A stretch of 64,000 nucleotides of DNA, taken from the NCBI GenBank assembly GCA_019359245.1, contig JAHHHR010000027.1, positions 1-64,000 on the forward strand. Direction: 5' to 3'. Of this stretch, positions 46,040 through 55,145 are shown in pieces (position 1 is the stretch's first letter; the number at the start of each line of letters is the position of its first letter). A program made the translations under genes and the position numbers. The notes under the pieces were generated by a model. That model was given only the letters and a program-made list of their open reading frames with translations, did no database searches and was not told where the DNA came from. The DNA is from Nostoc desertorum CM1-VF14 (GTDB lineage: Bacteria > Cyanobacteriota > Cyanobacteriia > Cyanobacteriales > Nostocaceae).

Positions 46040-46669
46040 CTAATACTCATCCACTTCAAGGTTTTGTTTCATCTCGGCACCGACGGCACGAGCAGCCGGA
46101 TCTGAACTTTGTAGCAGCATACTTGACACATTGTGCTGCTCAACTTGGCTTCGGTTTTGACTAAGTTTGTACTTACCTTCCAAGCGTGTAACAGTTATTT
46201 CAAATCCCACAATGCTATTCATTATACCTTCACGGAATCCGTCAGATAAACTGTGCCAATGCGATTTGTAATTAGCTTCGTATGTGTCTATCATCTCGTT
46301 GATCATTTGGTTCATTGATTCTGGAGAGTCATTGAGCATGATGACTTTGGGAATACCATACGCGTGAACAGCAATATAGTTCCACGTCGGTACACTTTCA
46401 TACCTTTCATATAAAGTAGGGGAAATGTAAGCATGTGCTCCCGTGAAGATAGCAAGTAACTCAGTACCAAGAGCTTGTGATTGAGGATTTTGCTTTGCCA
46501 GATGACCAATTAATTTAACAGCATCCCCTTGCATTGCAATGACAAGAGGAACGTGTGAAGCATAAGGTACACCGTCTATAATCGATACCAAAGTAGCAAA
46601 GCTATTGGCTCTCATAAAGGCGATCAATTTATCAACATTATCTTCTTGAAAAGCGGCTGGTCTATACAT
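46040..46669 (-). CDS. paiB: PaiB-family FMN-binding protein
   Basis: The 209-residue sequence starts MYRPAAFQEDNVDKLIAFM and contains FATLVS, YASHVPLV, GHLAKQNPQ, FTGAHAYISPTLYE, VPTWNYIAVHAYG and GFEITVTRLEGKYKLSQNR, all marks of the PaiB family (FMN-binding, split-barrel). PaiB of Bacillus was described as a negative regulator of sporulation and protease genes. In cyanobacteria the role is unknown, and the protein may be a flavin enzyme. Confidence 0.92.
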   Translation of the reverse strand: MYRPAAFQEDNVDKLIAFMRANSFATLVSIIDGVPYASHVPLVIAMQGDAVKLIGHLAKQNPQSQALGTELLAIFTGAHAYISPTLYERYESVPTWNYIAVHAYGIPKVIMLNDSPESMNQMINEMIDTYEANYKSHWHSLSDGFREGIMNSIVGFEITVTRLEGKYKLSQNRSQVEQHNVSSMLLQSSDPAARAVGAEMKQNLEVDEY

Positions 46670-46734
46670 GATGATTTAACGTTACTATCAACTTATAAAA
46701 ATCTTCTAGCTCTCATTGGTATTTTCACTGCCTC

Positions 46735-49365
46735 TCAATTTGGCAAACCATCTACTCGCATCAAATCTAATTCTCGTTCAAATATTTCATCAATTGGCAA
46801 CATTTGACCATCAACAGTCATAAATTTATGGTCTTTTGTTGCCCGAATTATTGAACCGTCTTCTAAGCAATACTCAAACACCTCTTGTTGTCCGCGATCG
46901 TGCCACTGTGCTACAGGTTGCGTATAAATATTTCCATTATTATCAACACTGTACACAGTACATTCAATGCGTTTTTCGACAATTTTTCCAATCGACAACA
47001 ATCCATATTCTACTGTCAATATTTCCGTGTCATAGCTTAAGCAATATTCCGCAAACTTCAGCATTTGCTCAAATAATTCATCCGCAACTTTTTTCTGAAC
47101 ACCGTTTTTTGCTGCGCCATCTACGAATTTTTCGCGCTGTTTTTGCATTTCAGAAACTTTCTTTTTACCCATCGCCCGACGTAACAAGTCGGCTTGTCCT
47201 AAAGAATATCCAGCCATATCCTGAGCAATTTTCATAATTTGCTCTTGATAGACCATAATTCCATAAGTTTCGTCTAATATTGTTTCCAGAATGGGGTGTT
47301 GATAATCAATCTTTTCTCGACCATGTTTGCGGTTGATAAACTTAGGAATTAATCCTGCATCTAATGGTCCAGGTCGATAAAGTGCCAAAATTGAAGAAAT
47401 GTCTTCTATATTAGAAGGCTTCAAATCTCGCACTATCTGACGCATCCCGGAAGATTCTAATTGAAATATTCCTTCTAATTCGCCTGCTTCTAATAGCTCA
47501 TAAGTTTTTTGTACATCTTTTGGTAGAGCGCTATGTTCACCTTTAGCTAATATTTTCTGGGCTTTTCTTTCCTGGCGGGGGATTTCATCAGGATCAACTC
47601 GATATCCTCTCGTTTCCTGAATCAAATCAACGGTTTTTTGAATTAGTGTAAGGTTCCGTAAACCCAGAAAATCCATTTTCAACAAACCCATTGATTCCAA
47701 ATCTTCCATGAAATACTGGGTTATCACAGAGCCGTCATTATTCTTTTGTAACGGTACAATTTCATCAAGTGGATCGGCAGAAATTACCACACCTGCGGCA
47801 TGAACACCAAAAGTTTTGTTAGTTCCTTCAATTCGCATCGCCATATCAAGCCAATGGCGAACATGCGGTTCTTTATCATATTTCTCTTTAAACTCTGGTT
47901 CTGGAGTTTTATCGGAAACCATCACCTTGAGTTTCGTTGGTTTACCCCGCACCACAGGAATTAATTTCGCCATTTTATCAGCTTCCCCATAGGGAATATT
48001 CAATACTCTGGCGACATCTTTCAAAACTGCTTTAGATGTTAGGCGGTTAAAGGTAATAATTTGGGCAACTCTATCTGCACCATATTTCTCAGTTACATAA
48101 TCAATAACTTTATCCCGTTGTTCAATACAGAAATCTGTATCAATATCAGGCATGGATTTCCGTTCTGGGTTTAGAAAACGTTCGAATAGTAACCCATGAT
48201 GTACAGGATCAATATTAGTAATTCGCATCGCATAGGCAACTAATGAACCAGCCGCCGAACCTCGGCCAGGCCCCACAGGAATGTTATTATCTCTAGCAAA
48301 TTTAATGTAATCCCAAACAACTAAAAAGTATTTGGAAAAACCCATCTGCTGAATCATTTTTAGTTCGTATTCCAATCTTTCTTTATAGACGGAATCGACT
48401 TCTTGGCGAGATTTGCGATTTAAGCGTTCTAAAAGTCCGTTCCATGCAACATCTTCGGCGTAAGTGTCAGCAGTATGACCAGAAGGGATTGGGGGAGTAG
48501 GAATCTGAGGCTCACCCATAATATGGTAAGGTTCGACTTTATCAGCAACTTCTTCAGTAGTAGCGATCGCTTCGCTGATCACATCATCCGGCAAATGGTC
48601 ACGAAATAGCTGCTGCATCTCCTCACCAGATTTGAGATATTCTGTGCCGCTATAACGCATCCGCTTATCTTCAATAATTAGCTTTCCAGTTTGAATACAT
48701 AGCAAAGCGTCGTGGGCTTCAACGTCAAAACAAGAAATAAAATGAGAATCATTAGTGGCAACAATTTTAATGCCAAGCTCCCGCGCAATTTTGACGATTT
48801 CAACATTAACAATTCGGTCTTCTTGGGAGCCATGGTCTTGAATTTCTAAATAATAGTCATCACCAAATACGTCTTTATACCACTGAGCAACTTTTCGGGC
48901 TGCATCTGGTCTATTACTGAGAATCGCTTGGGGAATTTCTCCACCCAAACAAGCACTGGTGACAATCAAGCCTTCATGATATTGTTTTAGTAAATCTTTA
49001 TTAATACAAGGACGAGAAAAAATTCCTTTGCCTTGAACACCTTTGAGGTGAGAAATTGTAGTTAATTTGACTAAATTTTTATAACCTTTAGTATTTTTAG
49101 CTAAAACAACTTGATGATATTTCGGACGGCGTTCTTGTTTCTCAATATCGCCGTTAATTATATACATCTCATTGCCGATAATCGGCTTAATATTTTGACT
49201 ACGGCAGATTTTGATTAGTTCAACGGCTCCATACATGACACCATGATCGGTAAGGGCGATCGCTTTCATCCCCAGTGCGATCGCTTGATTTACCAACTCT
49301 GGTAGCTGACTTGCCCCATCGAGTAGACTGTAGTCACTGTGAATATGTAAAGGTACAAAGGACAT
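46735..49365 (-). CDS. dnaE: DNA polymerase III alpha subunit, N-terminal half with split intein (DnaE-N)
   Basis: The start is placed at 49365 (MSFVPLHIHSDYSLLDG), matching the family; upstream ATGs add a few residues. The PHP domain (HIHSDYS, ALTDHGVMYG) is followed by the polymerase core with GPGRGSAAGSLVAYAM and PDIDTDF. The frame ends with a 102-residue N-terminal split intein, beginning CLSYDTEILTVEYGLL after the extein FAEY and ending RVDGLPN. The C-terminal half is encoded elsewhere, and the two products splice in trans to make the full replicase subunit, as known in Nostoc and Synechocystis. Total length is 876 residues. Confidence 0.97.
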   Translation of the reverse strand: MSFVPLHIHSDYSLLDGASQLPELVNQAIALGMKAIALTDHGVMYGAVELIKICRSQNIKPIIGNEMYIINGDIEKQERRPKYHQVVLAKNTKGYKNLVKLTTISHLKGVQGKGIFSRPCINKDLLKQYHEGLIVTSACLGGEIPQAILSNRPDAARKVAQWYKDVFGDDYYLEIQDHGSQEDRIVNVEIVKIARELGIKIVATNDSHFISCFDVEAHDALLCIQTGKLIIEDKRMRYSGTEYLKSGEEMQQLFRDHLPDDVISEAIATTEEVADKVEPYHIMGEPQIPTPPIPSGHTADTYAEDVAWNGLLERLNRKSRQEVDSVYKERLEYELKMIQQMGFSKYFLVVWDYIKFARDNNIPVGPGRGSAAGSLVAYAMRITNIDPVHHGLLFERFLNPERKSMPDIDTDFCIEQRDKVIDYVTEKYGADRVAQIITFNRLTSKAVLKDVARVLNIPYGEADKMAKLIPVVRGKPTKLKVMVSDKTPEPEFKEKYDKEPHVRHWLDMAMRIEGTNKTFGVHAAGVVISADPLDEIVPLQKNNDGSVITQYFMEDLESMGLLKMDFLGLRNLTLIQKTVDLIQETRGYRVDPDEIPRQERKAQKILAKGEHSALPKDVQKTYELLEAGELEGIFQLESSGMRQIVRDLKPSNIEDISSILALYRPGPLDAGLIPKFINRKHGREKIDYQHPILETILDETYGIMVYQEQIMKIAQDMAGYSLGQADLLRRAMGKKKVSEMQKQREKFVDGAAKNGVQKKVADELFEQMLKFAEYCLSYDTEILTVEYGLLSIGKIVEKRIECTVYSVDNNGNIYTQPVAQWHDRGQQEVFEYCLEDGSIIRATKDHKFMTVDGQMLPIDEIFERELDLMRVDGLPN
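46738..47043 (-). other. N-terminal split intein of DnaE
   Basis: The segment codes for 102 residues from the splice-junction Cys (47041-47043) to the last residue before the stop. It closely follows the Nostoc punctiforme DnaE-N intein, including the TKDHKFMT motif with the conserved His and IECTVYSVDNNG. Splicing needs the partner intein on DnaE-C outside this window. It differs from the commonly used Npu sequence at a few places (Asp at residue 5, Ser at residue 17, Gly near the end). Confidence 0.95.
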
Positions 49366-49769
49366 AAGCATCTCCAACCACAAGCCAAGATATCTCTAGG
49401 GGCCTACCTTGTGGTATACCCTTTCAAGCCAGATTTTGCAAAGCAACGGAATATTACATTAGCAGTTTTTACCTAAAATTAAAGCTGTTCTTTTTCCAAA
49501 ATTGCCACTGTCATCAATGTTGTTTTAATAGTTACAGCAGTTAATCAGCATCTGACTAATGAATGAAACAGAGAGTACTTCTTTGCCTGAAACCAAAGCT
49601 AGCCCTTGGTGGCAGCCTATCCCCCTCACCAAAGAGGCAAAGGAGAAGGAGGCTATTAGCTGGGAGAGCAAGCCCTTCCCCTCTGCGACAAGCCTTGCGA
49701 AACATGAGTACGAAGCCCCGCTCTGGAAGGGCGCTCTGTATTGGTTGGAGTACAAGCTCTGTTCAATCC

Positions 49770-50215
49770 TCACCTCTGATCCCCTGCTTCTTTTGACAGC
49801 TTTCTCAACTTCTTCTTGTGCGGCGGCAATGCCCATAACCTTTGAAGTTTTGGAAAAAAAAGTTGGTTTAAGGGAATCTTCTGTTGCCTTGGGGCATTAG
49901 TAGGAGCAAATTTCAATAATGATGGCACTGCCCTCTATGAAGCAATGTCTGCGTTGTATATTTTTCAATCGATTGGGCAACATCTGAGCCTAGGACAGCA
50001 GTCAATTGTCATCCTTACCTCGATTTTGACATCTGTAGGTGCAGCGAATATTCCCAATGCTGGGCTGGTAATAATGACACTAGTGTTCACTTCTGTAGGC
50101 TTACCTACCCAGTACATTGCTTTGCTAGTCAACATAGTCTGGTTTTTGGATCGCTGCCGCACTGCAATTAATGTTATGGGAAGGTATAACTGTCAGTGTT
50201 TTACTTGACGGCAAA
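49770..50215 (+). pseudogene. Decayed sodium:dicarboxylate (DAACS) symporter, C-terminal part
   Basis: In broken frames the plus strand reads LLTAFSTSSCAAAMPITFEV, then LGALVGANFNNDGTALYEAM, GQQSIVILTSILTSVGAANI, VFTSVGLPTQYIALL, WFLDRCRTAINVMG and finally ITVSVLLDGKK. This is the well-known C-terminal half of glutamate/dicarboxylate symporters. A lost G near 49888 and another shift near 50180 break it, and the N-terminal half is replaced by unrelated repeat-like sequence (about 49590-49760). Confidence 0.85.
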
Positions 50216-50246
50216 AAGCCTCGTTCTGTAGACGAGGCTTTGTTTT
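50215..50246 (+). terminator. Terminator of the symporter remnant
   Basis: AAAGCCTCGT (50215-50224) pairs with ACGAGGCTTT (50232-50241) around TCTGTAG and runs into GTTTTA. It is a leftover of the original transcription unit, and could also serve the opposite strand. Confidence 0.7.
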
Positions 50247-50262
50247 ACGGCTTTTCAGGTAT

Positions 50263-50442
50263 TTAATGCTGTTGAGGCCCTTTGGCATCACATTCTTTAG
50301 CCCAGCAACGTTCTAAAAGTCGAAGACGCCAGATAAATGCAAAGCGTTGGGGATTCAATACTAATTTAGTATCCTGACTAAATAAAGGCTGGTTTAGATA
50401 CTGCCAAAGAGGAAATTGAATTTTGGTGTGTTTTGGAGCCAT
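50263..50442 (-). CDS. Small cyanobacterial hypothetical protein (59 residues)
   Basis: The frame starts MAPKHTKIQFPLWQYLNQPL and continues LVLNPQRFAFIWRLRLLE and RCWAKECDAKGPQQH. The basic, tryptophan-containing composition and full-length open frame suggest a genuine short gene; I believe similar short proteins occur in other cyanobacteria. The function is unknown. It lies downstream of the symporter remnant on the opposite strand. Confidence 0.55.
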   Translation of the reverse strand: MAPKHTKIQFPLWQYLNQPLFSQDTKLVLNPQRFAFIWRLRLLERCWAKECDAKGPQQH

Positions 50443-50949
50443 AAGAACAACAAATATTATAAAAGTTTAGCGGCCATAGTTGGCATTTTGTTTAACAAGT
50501 GCCATACTGTTTTTCTAGTTAAAGGCTACACTGCGTTTTTGCAATTGTCCTGGTGGCAATTGCGGAATTTCAGTAAGTGAATTTATCTTGTTTCCGCTTT
50601 AATACTGAAATCGCACACAGCATTTTTCTGAGTTCACATTCTGTGATAAGTCATACCATTTCACAACATTTCTAGTACAGATACGTTGGTAAAAGCATAT
50701 AAATCTATAACCCTACAGTCAATTTATTTGTTACAAAGATTTTTGGAAGCGATCGCATTACCATCCAAAATCTTAACTCACTAGCTTATTAGTAAATCGG
50801 GTAGTCTGGCATTGAGGTGTCGAATTATAGCTTATAAAAGATTTGTAGTTTCTGTTACTAACTGTGAATTTATAATCAATTTGATCATCAGGCTGGTTAT
50901 ATAGTAATTATTGGATTTTAAGGGGAGCAAGACCTTGCCCCCCTTGATA
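50443..50949. other. Intergenic region, nothing recognised
   Basis: About 500 bp with no convincing gene. The promoter of the 59-residue gene would lie near 50450-50520, and the FG-GAP gene ends just beyond the far side. Confidence 0.4.
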
Positions 50950-53349
50950 TTAGATAATAGTGAAATTAGCGGCAGTGAGCGTTGTGGTATTAATGCCAGT
51001 TAGCGTTGCCAAGATTCCATCAGTAGCAGTCACTATGATGTTGTTACCAACGAAACTTAGTTGATTGAAGGTCAGACCACCAGACAAGCCAATCAAATCG
51101 TTACTCTTGCGGAAGTCGGTAATAATATCAGTACCTTTTTCAGCAGCGAAGACAAATTTATCCTTGCCATTACCACCCGTGAGGATATCGCTACCAAGAT
51201 CACCGCACAAGAGATCGTTACCATTGCCGCCATTGAGGTAGTCATTACCAGGAGTGCCGTGGAGGACATCATTGCCGTTGCCACCAAAAAGGCGATCGCC
51301 CACTTGGATAGTAACTTTAGCAGTGCTGGTGAGTTGACCATCAGTGATTGTGTAGTTGAAACTGGCCGCACCACTAAACCCGCAATTTGGGGTAAATACA
51401 ATAAAATCATCTGCCGAGTTGCTGGGAGTGCCGTTATTTTTCAGCACCACAGTACCCTTGGTCGCACCACTGATATCAGTTATGCTGAGGTTGGTGCTAT
51501 CGATATCGCGATCATTAGCCAGCAGGGTCTTTGCTTGAATGTAGACGGCTTTATTTTTGGCTGCCGTAACAGTATCATTGACGGCAACGGGTGCGTCATT
51601 CACGCCGTTGATGGTCAGGTTGACGCTAGCTGTACTGGTAAAACTGCGATCGCTAATAGTATAGGTGAAGCGATCGCTGCCGGTTTCACCTACACCCAAA
51701 GTTTCAAATTCACCGTTGGGGTTGTAAGTAAAAGTGCCATCAACATTGAGAGTCAGTAAAGCACCAGAACTTAGGGTAATAGGAGCGCCAACAGTCACCG
51801 AATTACCATTGACATTTGTCACCGTCAAGGGATTGCTATCTGGGTCGCTGTCGTTGGTTAAGACTGAAATGTTAAGGGCAGTATCTTCGTTAGTAGTAGC
51901 TGTGTCAGCAACTGCGACTGGAGGCTGATTAGGAGTTGTACTAGTAGTGGCAAAACCAAAAATGACGTATCTCTTTCCATCAGGTTTACTGTAGATTCGA
52001 TCAAAACCTTGCCCGATACTCACGTCATCAAAGCCATCGCCGTTGAAATCTCCCGCACTGCTGACAGAGTAGCGTGAGTAGCTATCTACGTTAATGGCTT
52101 TAATTACCAAGCCGTTGCTGCCGTTGATATCCGAGAGATTGAGAACTGATCCAAAGCCACCGCGGCTGCCAAACACTACGTAGTTCTGCTCAGAATATTT
52201 TGCGCCAATAATTAGGTCATCAAAGCCGTCACCGTTGAAATCTCCGGTACTGCTGACGGAGGAGCCTAAACCCTGACCTGGAATAATGGGGTTGATTACG
52301 AAGCTGTTGCTGTCGTTGAGGTCTGAGAGATTGAGGACTGCTCCAAAGCCGCTACTGTTGCCAAACACTACGTAGCTCTCTCCAACAGTCTCCGGGCCGC
52401 GGATGTTATTTGTTGTCCAAATAACTAGGTCATCAAAACCGTCACCGTTAAAATCTCCGGCGCTGCTGAGTGTTCCATCAATGTCGTTGATAAAGCCGTT
52501 GTTGCCGTTCAGAGATGAGAGACTAAAGACCGATTCAAAGCCACTGCTGCTGCCGAAGACCACGTAGCTTTCTCCAGCAAATAAATCGGCACCTGGCGCT
52601 CCAATAATCAGGTCATCGAAGCCGTCGCCGTTGATGTCTCCGGCACTGCTAACACGGGAGCCTGAGTAGTCACGCTCATCAATGCCGTTGAGCGCGAAGC
52701 CATTGCTGCCATTGAGGTCGGAAAGGTTGACAGCTGCTCCAAAGCCGTTGCTCCTGCCAAACACTACATAGCTCTCGCCAGCACGTTCTTTACCGTTGGG
52801 ATCGGCACCTGTCGCCCCGATAATCAAGTCGTCGATGCCATCACCATTGATGTCTCCGGCACTGCTAACACGGGAGCCTGAGTAATCACGCTCATCAATG
52901 CCGTTGATTACGAAGCCGTTGCTGCCATTGAGGGACGGGAGGTTGAGAACTGCTCCAAAACCGTTGCTCCTGCCAAACACTACGTAGGTTTCCCCAGCAT
53001 TATACTGACCGTTGGGATCGGCAAACAGTGCCCCGATAATCAGGTCGTCGATACCGTCGCCGTTGATGTCTCCGGCACTCGTGACAGAGGAGCCTAAATC
53101 TTTACTTACATTTATAACAAAGCCGTTGCTGCCATTGAGGTCGGAAAGGTTGACAACTGCTTCAAAGTCGCTACTGCTGCCAAATACTACGTAGTCATCT
53201 GCTCCCGCCTTAATAATCAGGTCATCGAAGCCGTCGCCGTTGATGTCTCCGGCACTACTAGATGATGCGTCTGGGTAAGGCCAAGCGATCGCAAAACCAT
53301 TGTTGCCATCAAGGTCAGAAAGATTGAAAACTGCTGGATTAGGTACCAT
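50950..53349 (-). CDS. FG-GAP / cadherin-like / RTX surface or secreted protein
   Basis: The 799-residue protein has seven or so FG-GAP (integrin alpha beta-propeller) repeats in residues 1-470, each with SSAGDINGDGIDDLIIGA and ESYVVFGRSNGFG-type blocks. Two cadherin-like/VCBS modules follow (TTNEDTALNISVLTNDSDPD and APVAVNDTVTAAKNKAVYI). The end has RTX nonapeptides (GGNGNDVLHGTPGNDYLNGG) and a C-terminal stretch with DIITDFRKSNDLIGLSGG typical of type I secretion substrates. No Sec signal is seen. The repeats coordinate Ca2+ and suggest an adhesion role. Confidence 0.88.
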   Translation of the reverse strand: MVPNPAVFNLSDLDGNNGFAIAWPYPDASSSSAGDINGDGFDDLIIKAGADDYVVFGSSSDFEAVVNLSDLNGSNGFVINVSKDLGSSVTSAGDINGDGIDDLIIGALFADPNGQYNAGETYVVFGRSNGFGAVLNLPSLNGSNGFVINGIDERDYSGSRVSSAGDINGDGIDDLIIGATGADPNGKERAGESYVVFGRSNGFGAAVNLSDLNGSNGFALNGIDERDYSGSRVSSAGDINGDGFDDLIIGAPGADLFAGESYVVFGSSSGFESVFSLSSLNGNNGFINDIDGTLSSAGDFNGDGFDDLVIWTTNNIRGPETVGESYVVFGNSSGFGAVLNLSDLNDSNSFVINPIIPGQGLGSSVSSTGDFNGDGFDDLIIGAKYSEQNYVVFGSRGGFGSVLNLSDINGSNGLVIKAINVDSYSRYSVSSAGDFNGDGFDDVSIGQGFDRIYSKPDGKRYVIFGFATTSTTPNQPPVAVADTATTNEDTALNISVLTNDSDPDSNPLTVTNVNGNSVTVGAPITLSSGALLTLNVDGTFTYNPNGEFETLGVGETGSDRFTYTISDRSFTSTASVNLTINGVNDAPVAVNDTVTAAKNKAVYIQAKTLLANDRDIDSTNLSITDISGATKGTVVLKNNGTPSNSADDFIVFTPNCGFSGAASFNYTITDGQLTSTAKVTIQVGDRLFGGNGNDVLHGTPGNDYLNGGNGNDLLCGDLGSDILTGGNGKDKFVFAAEKGTDIITDFRKSNDLIGLSGGLTFNQLSFVGNNIIVTATDGILATLTGINTTTLTAANFTII

Positions 53350-53368
53350 TATTGTTAATTCTTCTAAA

Positions 53369-54595
53369 TTATAAATTTTGATTTGATCCCACCGTTATCA
53401 CCCGCCGAATTTCGTCGCTGCGAAATCCGATCGCCATTGGACGACGTACCCCCAAAAGCGATACCACATCGTACAATTCCAGCACCACTCCCTCCATTCG
53501 CAGGGAATGGACAATATCGCCGCTTCTCAGGTCAATCACTAGTAACCCACAGCGAGGCTCAACGTTTTTCTGTTGCAATTTCTCGTCTAGGGGCAAGCCG
53601 CTAAAGGTCTTGTTATGCCTGGGTTGGGAAATTCCTACTACCGCAAAGTCGCCATAAAATGTACAACCGCGCAAATATCCCGGACAGAAGGCGACTGGCT
53701 CAAACACTCCCCGCTTTAAATCGACAAAGCCAAACTCTCCCGCGCCTGAATTGAGCAGCCAGAGTTTTTCCTGATGCCAACGGGGGGAGTGGGGCATAGA
53801 AAGCCCCTGCAACACGATTTCATTACTTTCTACGTCAATGACACAGCCGCCATTTGCCCGATGCTCCCGCCAGCCTTCTCCCACATCAGACTGGCTGACG
53901 GCAGTGACGTATTTAGGTTTTCCTTGCTGCATTGCCAACCCATTCAGGTGACATCGATCTTCCGCCGCTAGCTTGCTGATAAAAGTTGGTTGCCATAGGG
54001 GAACGAAACTGTGGGTTTCGCTGACTGTTGCTAAACAACTAAATAAGGTATTGACAAATACTAATTTTTGTGATTTTAACTCTTTTTCTTCTGCTCTACT
54101 CAAAGCGATGTCGTGAATATCTAAATCTCCCGTCACATAACTCATCTGGGGCAGATAAAGAGCATCGTAGCTTTGGTGGTTTTGTCTGGGTTGGATGATA
54201 TTTTCAAATCGCCACAGTTGGTACAGGGAACTCATGTAGAGACTGTTGCCATTGGCATACAACCCCATGCACCGCTCAAAGCTACGTTCAAATACAGATA
54301 ATTTGCCGTTTGGTTGCAAGCCGATGAAGAATAACTTCCCAGCTTGATAGGTAGTGAAGGACAAACTCAGGTTCTGCTCATATAGCCAAGCGGTAAACTG
54401 GCGAGAAGCGTTGATTTCTAGAGATGGTTTGTTAATGTTGCTGTCATTAGGATTCACTTGGTTTTGACTCCTTGATAACTCTGGTGTTCGATCAGTGATA
54501 ATTTCGCCGCAGAGCACGGATGCTCCTACTCTTGGACGTAAGCTAGGCAATACACCAGCAACAGCAGTTCCGTCATCTGCTTTGAGCGATCGCAC
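53369..54595 (-). CDS. TIGR03032 family protein
   Basis: The body of the protein shows the family features: FTAWLYEQNLSLSFTTYQAGKLFFIGL, ERCMGLYANGNSLYMSSLYQLWRFEN, and GLPLDEKLQQKN near the end. Family members are cyanobacterial and proteobacterial proteins of unknown function, perhaps a beta-propeller. The first 45-50 residues (MRSLKADDGTAVAG on) do not look like the family and may not be translated; a GTG near 54455 before NPNDSNINKPSLE is a plausible real start. The gene is 20 bp upstream of the FG-GAP gene on the same strand. Confidence 0.75.
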   Translation of the reverse strand: MRSLKADDGTAVAGVLPSLRPRVGASVLCGEIITDRTPELSRSQNQVNPNDSNINKPSLEINASRQFTAWLYEQNLSLSFTTYQAGKLFFIGLQPNGKLSVFERSFERCMGLYANGNSLYMSSLYQLWRFENIIQPRQNHQSYDALYLPQMSYVTGDLDIHDIALSRAEEKELKSQKLVFVNTLFSCLATVSETHSFVPLWQPTFISKLAAEDRCHLNGLAMQQGKPKYVTAVSQSDVGEGWREHRANGGCVIDVESNEIVLQGLSMPHSPRWHQEKLWLLNSGAGEFGFVDLKRGVFEPVAFCPGYLRGCTFYGDFAVVGISQPRHNKTFSGLPLDEKLQQKNVEPRCGLLVIDLRSGDIVHSLRMEGVVLELYDVVSLLGVRRPMAIGFRSDEIRRVITVGSNQNL

Positions 54596-55145
54596 TCAAC
54601 ACATTTCCTAGCCAGTGGTTCCTCATTCCAGAAATTTACCAGAGTATTGTCGGAGTCCTTTTAAAACAATAGATGGTTGTGTAATATAAAAGTATATCGT
54701 GTGTAATCTAAAACTTCCAATATCTGTTTAAAGCATAGATAACTTAGTACAGCTTTGCGTAAAATCGTAGCGTTTTTAATACAAGGGGATGCATTGGCAT
54801 TGCAAAATATTGCCAAATTTAATTCAGTATGAATTAATTAAATGCTGTACTTAGGAATAAGAATTAAATAACATACAATTTATGTCCCTAGCTTACCCCA
54901 CCCTCAATCCCTCTCCGATATATTGGAGAGAGAAGCTAGATACAAGATGAAGTTTTGCATTTTATTTAATTCACGTTCCTTAATCAATAACTAAAATTTT
55001 CTTGGGCGGACTCTGCATCTTGACAAAAAAAATGAGATGGACATTTTGTCCATCCCACAATAAAAAAGAGAATTTTTGTTATAAAACGCTTTGCCTTACC
55101 TATATTTAAGCTAAAGCGTTTTCCCTAAGTTAAATTTCTCACTAT
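54596..55145. other. Intergenic region, nothing recognised
   Basis: About 550 bp with no gene recognised. Near 54900 a stretch reads like the dispersed CCCTCAATCCCTCTCC-type sequence seen between many Nostoc genes. A possible flv1 terminator lies near 55030-55070 but is weak. Confidence 0.4.

Noticed and set aside
49525..49836. Minus-strand open frame of 103 codons beside the symporter remnant
   Set aside because: It is antisense to the remnant and the repeat-like sequence and resembles no protein.
50950..53349. Open frames of up to 232 codons on the plus strand opposite the FG-GAP gene
   Set aside because: They mirror the repeated coding sequence on the minus strand and show no family resemblance.
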